Shown in pieces: positions 22,808-24,172 of a stretch of DNA of 24,172 nt. The DNA is from a virus. Position 1 is the stretch's first letter, and every line of letters starts with the position of its first letter. The translations under genes and the position numbers were made by a program. The notes beneath the pieces were generated by a model. The model was not told the origin of the DNA. It ran no database searches and worked only from the letters and a program-made list of their open reading frames with translations. The DNA lies in the IMG/VR virus record IMGVR_UViG_3300036770_005578, positions 1 to 24,172 of that record, one strand, 5' to 3'.

Positions 22808-23376
22808 CTCAATCTCCGTAATCGTAGTCCGCTGGCCATGCAATAGGTGCCGGCTTGATTGACGGTTTTACGAACCGTGGTTGATGCGCCCACAACCACT
22901 TGGTCAACCATCACAACGTTGTCGTAGATGGTAGCGCCCAGTCCCAACATACACCAACTGCCTATGGTGGTTCGTCCACCCACTGTGACGCCTCCACTGA
23001 TGTATACACCGTCGCCAATGCTGACTTGGTGTGCAATGGCTGTGTTAGCATGTATCAATACATCTTTGCCAACCGTGGTGTTGGGATAAACCACCACACC
23101 GGGATATATCATTGCACCCGGGGCTATCTTGGCCCCAGTGGTCACTGCTGTTGGATGTATATATGAAAATCTGCGAAGAGCATGACTGTCGATGAATTCA
23201 CTGATCTGGCGCCTGAGGTCAAGATCCCGATTCACTAGATTGATGTAGTCACAGCTGGCATCACGGTCAGTGAACAACTGCTCGGGAGTGATCCTCTCGA
23301 CTTCAGGCATGTAACATGCCAGATCATGAAAGGTAGCGGTATCATAAGATACCGCTACCCGTCGACTCATCGACAT
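22804..23376 (-). CDS. PglD/NeuD-like acyltransferase
   Basis: This 190-residue protein has an N-terminal region of about 70 residues that could bind a nucleotide sugar. It is followed by HPTA (74-77) and a left-handed beta-helix of hexapeptide repeats to about residue 170. The likely catalytic histidine is H116 in IAHQVSIGDG, matching the 'aHd..iGd' site of PglD (acetyl transfer to a 4-amino sugar) and NeuD (sialic-acid O-acetylation). It is the second beta-helix acyltransferase in the window; the two differ in length and type. The start is ATG at 23376, seven bases after the gp32 stop. A second in-frame ATG lies two codons later. Confidence 0.85.
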   Translation of the reverse strand: MSMSRRVAVSYDTATFHDLACYMPEVERITPEQLFTDRDASCDYINLVNRDLDLRRQISEFIDSHALRRFSYIHPTAVTTGAKIAPGAMIYPGVVVYPNTTVGKDVLIHANTAIAHQVSIGDGVYISGGVTVGGRTTIGSWCMLGLGATIYDNVVMVDQVVVGASTTVRKTVNQAGTYCMASGLRLRRLR

Positions 23377-23383
23377 TCAGTGA

Positions 23384-24172
23384 TCAGCCCTTGTTTTGAC
23401 GAGCTCGGATCATGGCCAGGATGTCTTCGGCTTTTTGGGTCGAAGCCTTGGCCTGCACCGGTGCTGTGGCTGCCGGAGCATCATCCTCGTCATCAAAACT
23501 GCTGGCCGCTGGTGCTGCCGCAGGTGCCTTGACCTCGGCCGGTGCAGACGCTGCCGCAGGTGCGGCCGACGCCGCGTTGTCACCCTTGGGCGCAGCCAAT
23601 CCTGCCGGACGGAAGTATGCACCCCAACGCTCGGGGTCATAGGGCTTGCCATCCACAGATGCTTCAAACATCTCTTTCATGACACGCAGTTCTACCTCAG
23701 TGGGCTTTTTGGGCAGGAACTCGTTGAGATCAAACAACCCAAACTTTTCCACCGCTGCCTGCTCGGCCTCGGTCAGTGAACTCTCTTTGCGAGCCCACTT
23801 GGAAGTGCTGTAGTCAGCGTAGCCGCCCTTGCTGGTCTTGGTGATACGGAAGTCCAAGCCGCGCAACAAATCAGTGGGCAGTTCTTCCAGTTCTGGATCC
23901 ATCAAGGCTGACTTGATGGTCTGGAAAATCTGGGGACCAATGATGAATCGCCGGATGGGATTTTCAGGGTTCTTGTCATCAGAGAGTGGATTCTCGCGCA
24001 CGAAGCCCTGGAACACATAACTGCGTTTCTTCCAGTATTTGCGACCCATGTCTTCGAGACTCTTGTCCTTGAACCAAGTGCGTACCTCGGCCAGGATGGG
24101 ACAAGCCTCGCCCCACATCTCCACGCAGGGAACCTGGACCTGGACCTGTTTGGTGTCCATCTCGCCCTTGAT
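23384..24172 (-). CDS. 32: gp32-type single-stranded DNA-binding protein, partial
   Basis: 262 residues are visible; the N-terminus is outside the window (the frame is open to the right edge). Near the edge, PCVEMWGEACPI corresponds to the zinc-binding part of gp32, followed by WFKDKSLEDMGRKYWKKRSY, the basic-aromatic segment of the DNA-binding core, and conserved blocks such as PENPIRRF and GGYADYSTSKWARK. The last 70 residues are an Ala/Pro-rich linker with an acidic patch (FDDEDD) and end in a basic helix (MIRARQNKG). gp32 coats single-stranded DNA in replication and recombination and contacts UvsY. Within the visible zinc region only two cysteines remain, where T4 gp32 uses three plus a histidine. 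Confidence 0.92.
   Translation of the reverse strand: MKGEMDTKQVQVQVPCVEMWGEACPILAEVRTWFKDKSLEDMGRKYWKKRSYVFQGFVRENPLSDDKNPENPIRRFIIGPQIFQTIKSALMDPELEELPTDLLRGLDFRITKTSKGGYADYSTSKWARKESSLTEAEQAAVEKFGLFDLNEFLPKKPTEVELRVMKEMFEASVDGKPYDPERWGAYFRPAGLAAPKGDNAASAAPAAASAPAEVKAPAAAPAASSFDDEDDAPAATAPVQAKASTQKAEDILAMIRARQNKG

Noticed and set aside
1-24172. tRNA, CRISPR or insertion sequence
   Set aside because: No cloverleaf, regular spaced repeat or transposase motif was seen, and nearly every base is inside a supported gene.
1-24172. Bacterial capsule or O-antigen locus instead of a phage
   Set aside because: UvsX, UvsY and gp32 are phage-specific T4-type proteins and are embedded in the same strand and overlaps as the sugar genes.

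Overview
The window looks like part of a tailed, T4-like phage genome, probably from an aquatic or marine myovirus. The evidence is three core T4-type recombination proteins, all on the minus strand: the gp32 single-strand DNA-binding protein (cut by the right edge), the UvsX recombinase and the UvsY mediator. UvsX closely resembles what I remember of cyanophage-type UvsX proteins, but no photosynthesis gene is present and G+C looks close to half by eye, so I do not name a host. Coding density is extreme. Only about 154 bases lie between genes and the longest gap is 50 bases. Most neighbours overlap as ATGA, TGATG or TAATG, as in a translationally coupled polycistronic unit. I saw no tRNA, rRNA, CRISPR array, insertion sequence or convincing terminator.

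Reading in the direction of minus-strand transcription (right to left), the first block (24172-19205) is gp32, a PglD/NeuD-like acyltransferase, a 2-oxoglutarate/Fe(II) oxygenase-like protein, a membrane fatty-acid desaturase and two glycosyltransferases with a GT10-like 'TEK' motif. The second block (19170-14162) is UvsX, a C-methyltransferase of the NovU/TylCIII type, a small acidic protein, a radical SAM protein with an N-terminal twitch-like cluster domain, UvsY and another methyltransferase. After a 50-base gap holding a perfect inverted repeat and a T4-late-promoter-like box, the third block (14111-2380) is a sugar and glycosylation operon. It holds a WbpD/WlbB-like acyltransferase, a methyltransferase, a Gfo/Idh/MocA dehydrogenase, a DegT-type aminotransferase, three glycosyltransferases (two of them two-domain fusions), a nucleotidyltransferase-cupin fusion, three further glycosyltransferases and a small methyltransferase.

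At the left end, two plus-strand genes (a DxD glycosyltransferase and a methyltransferase, 1043-2406) form a small inverted island. They converge on the big operon with a 27-base tail overlap and diverge from two further minus-strand genes: a GT-B-like protein and a partial glycosyltransferase-like protein cut by the left edge.

Together the accessory genes look like a pathway that makes and transfers an unusual sugar. The dehydrogenase, aminotransferase and acyltransferase would build a 3-acylamino sugar, the nucleotidyltransferase-cupin would activate or process a sugar phosphate, about ten glycosyltransferases would assemble a glycan, and five methyltransferases would decorate it. The acceptor could be virion protein, host surface polysaccharide or lipid, or modified DNA; the sequence does not say which. 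The most striking element is a family of at least five GT-B-like domains, two stand-alone and at least one more at the left, that recur alone or fused to three different GT-A-like N-terminal domains.
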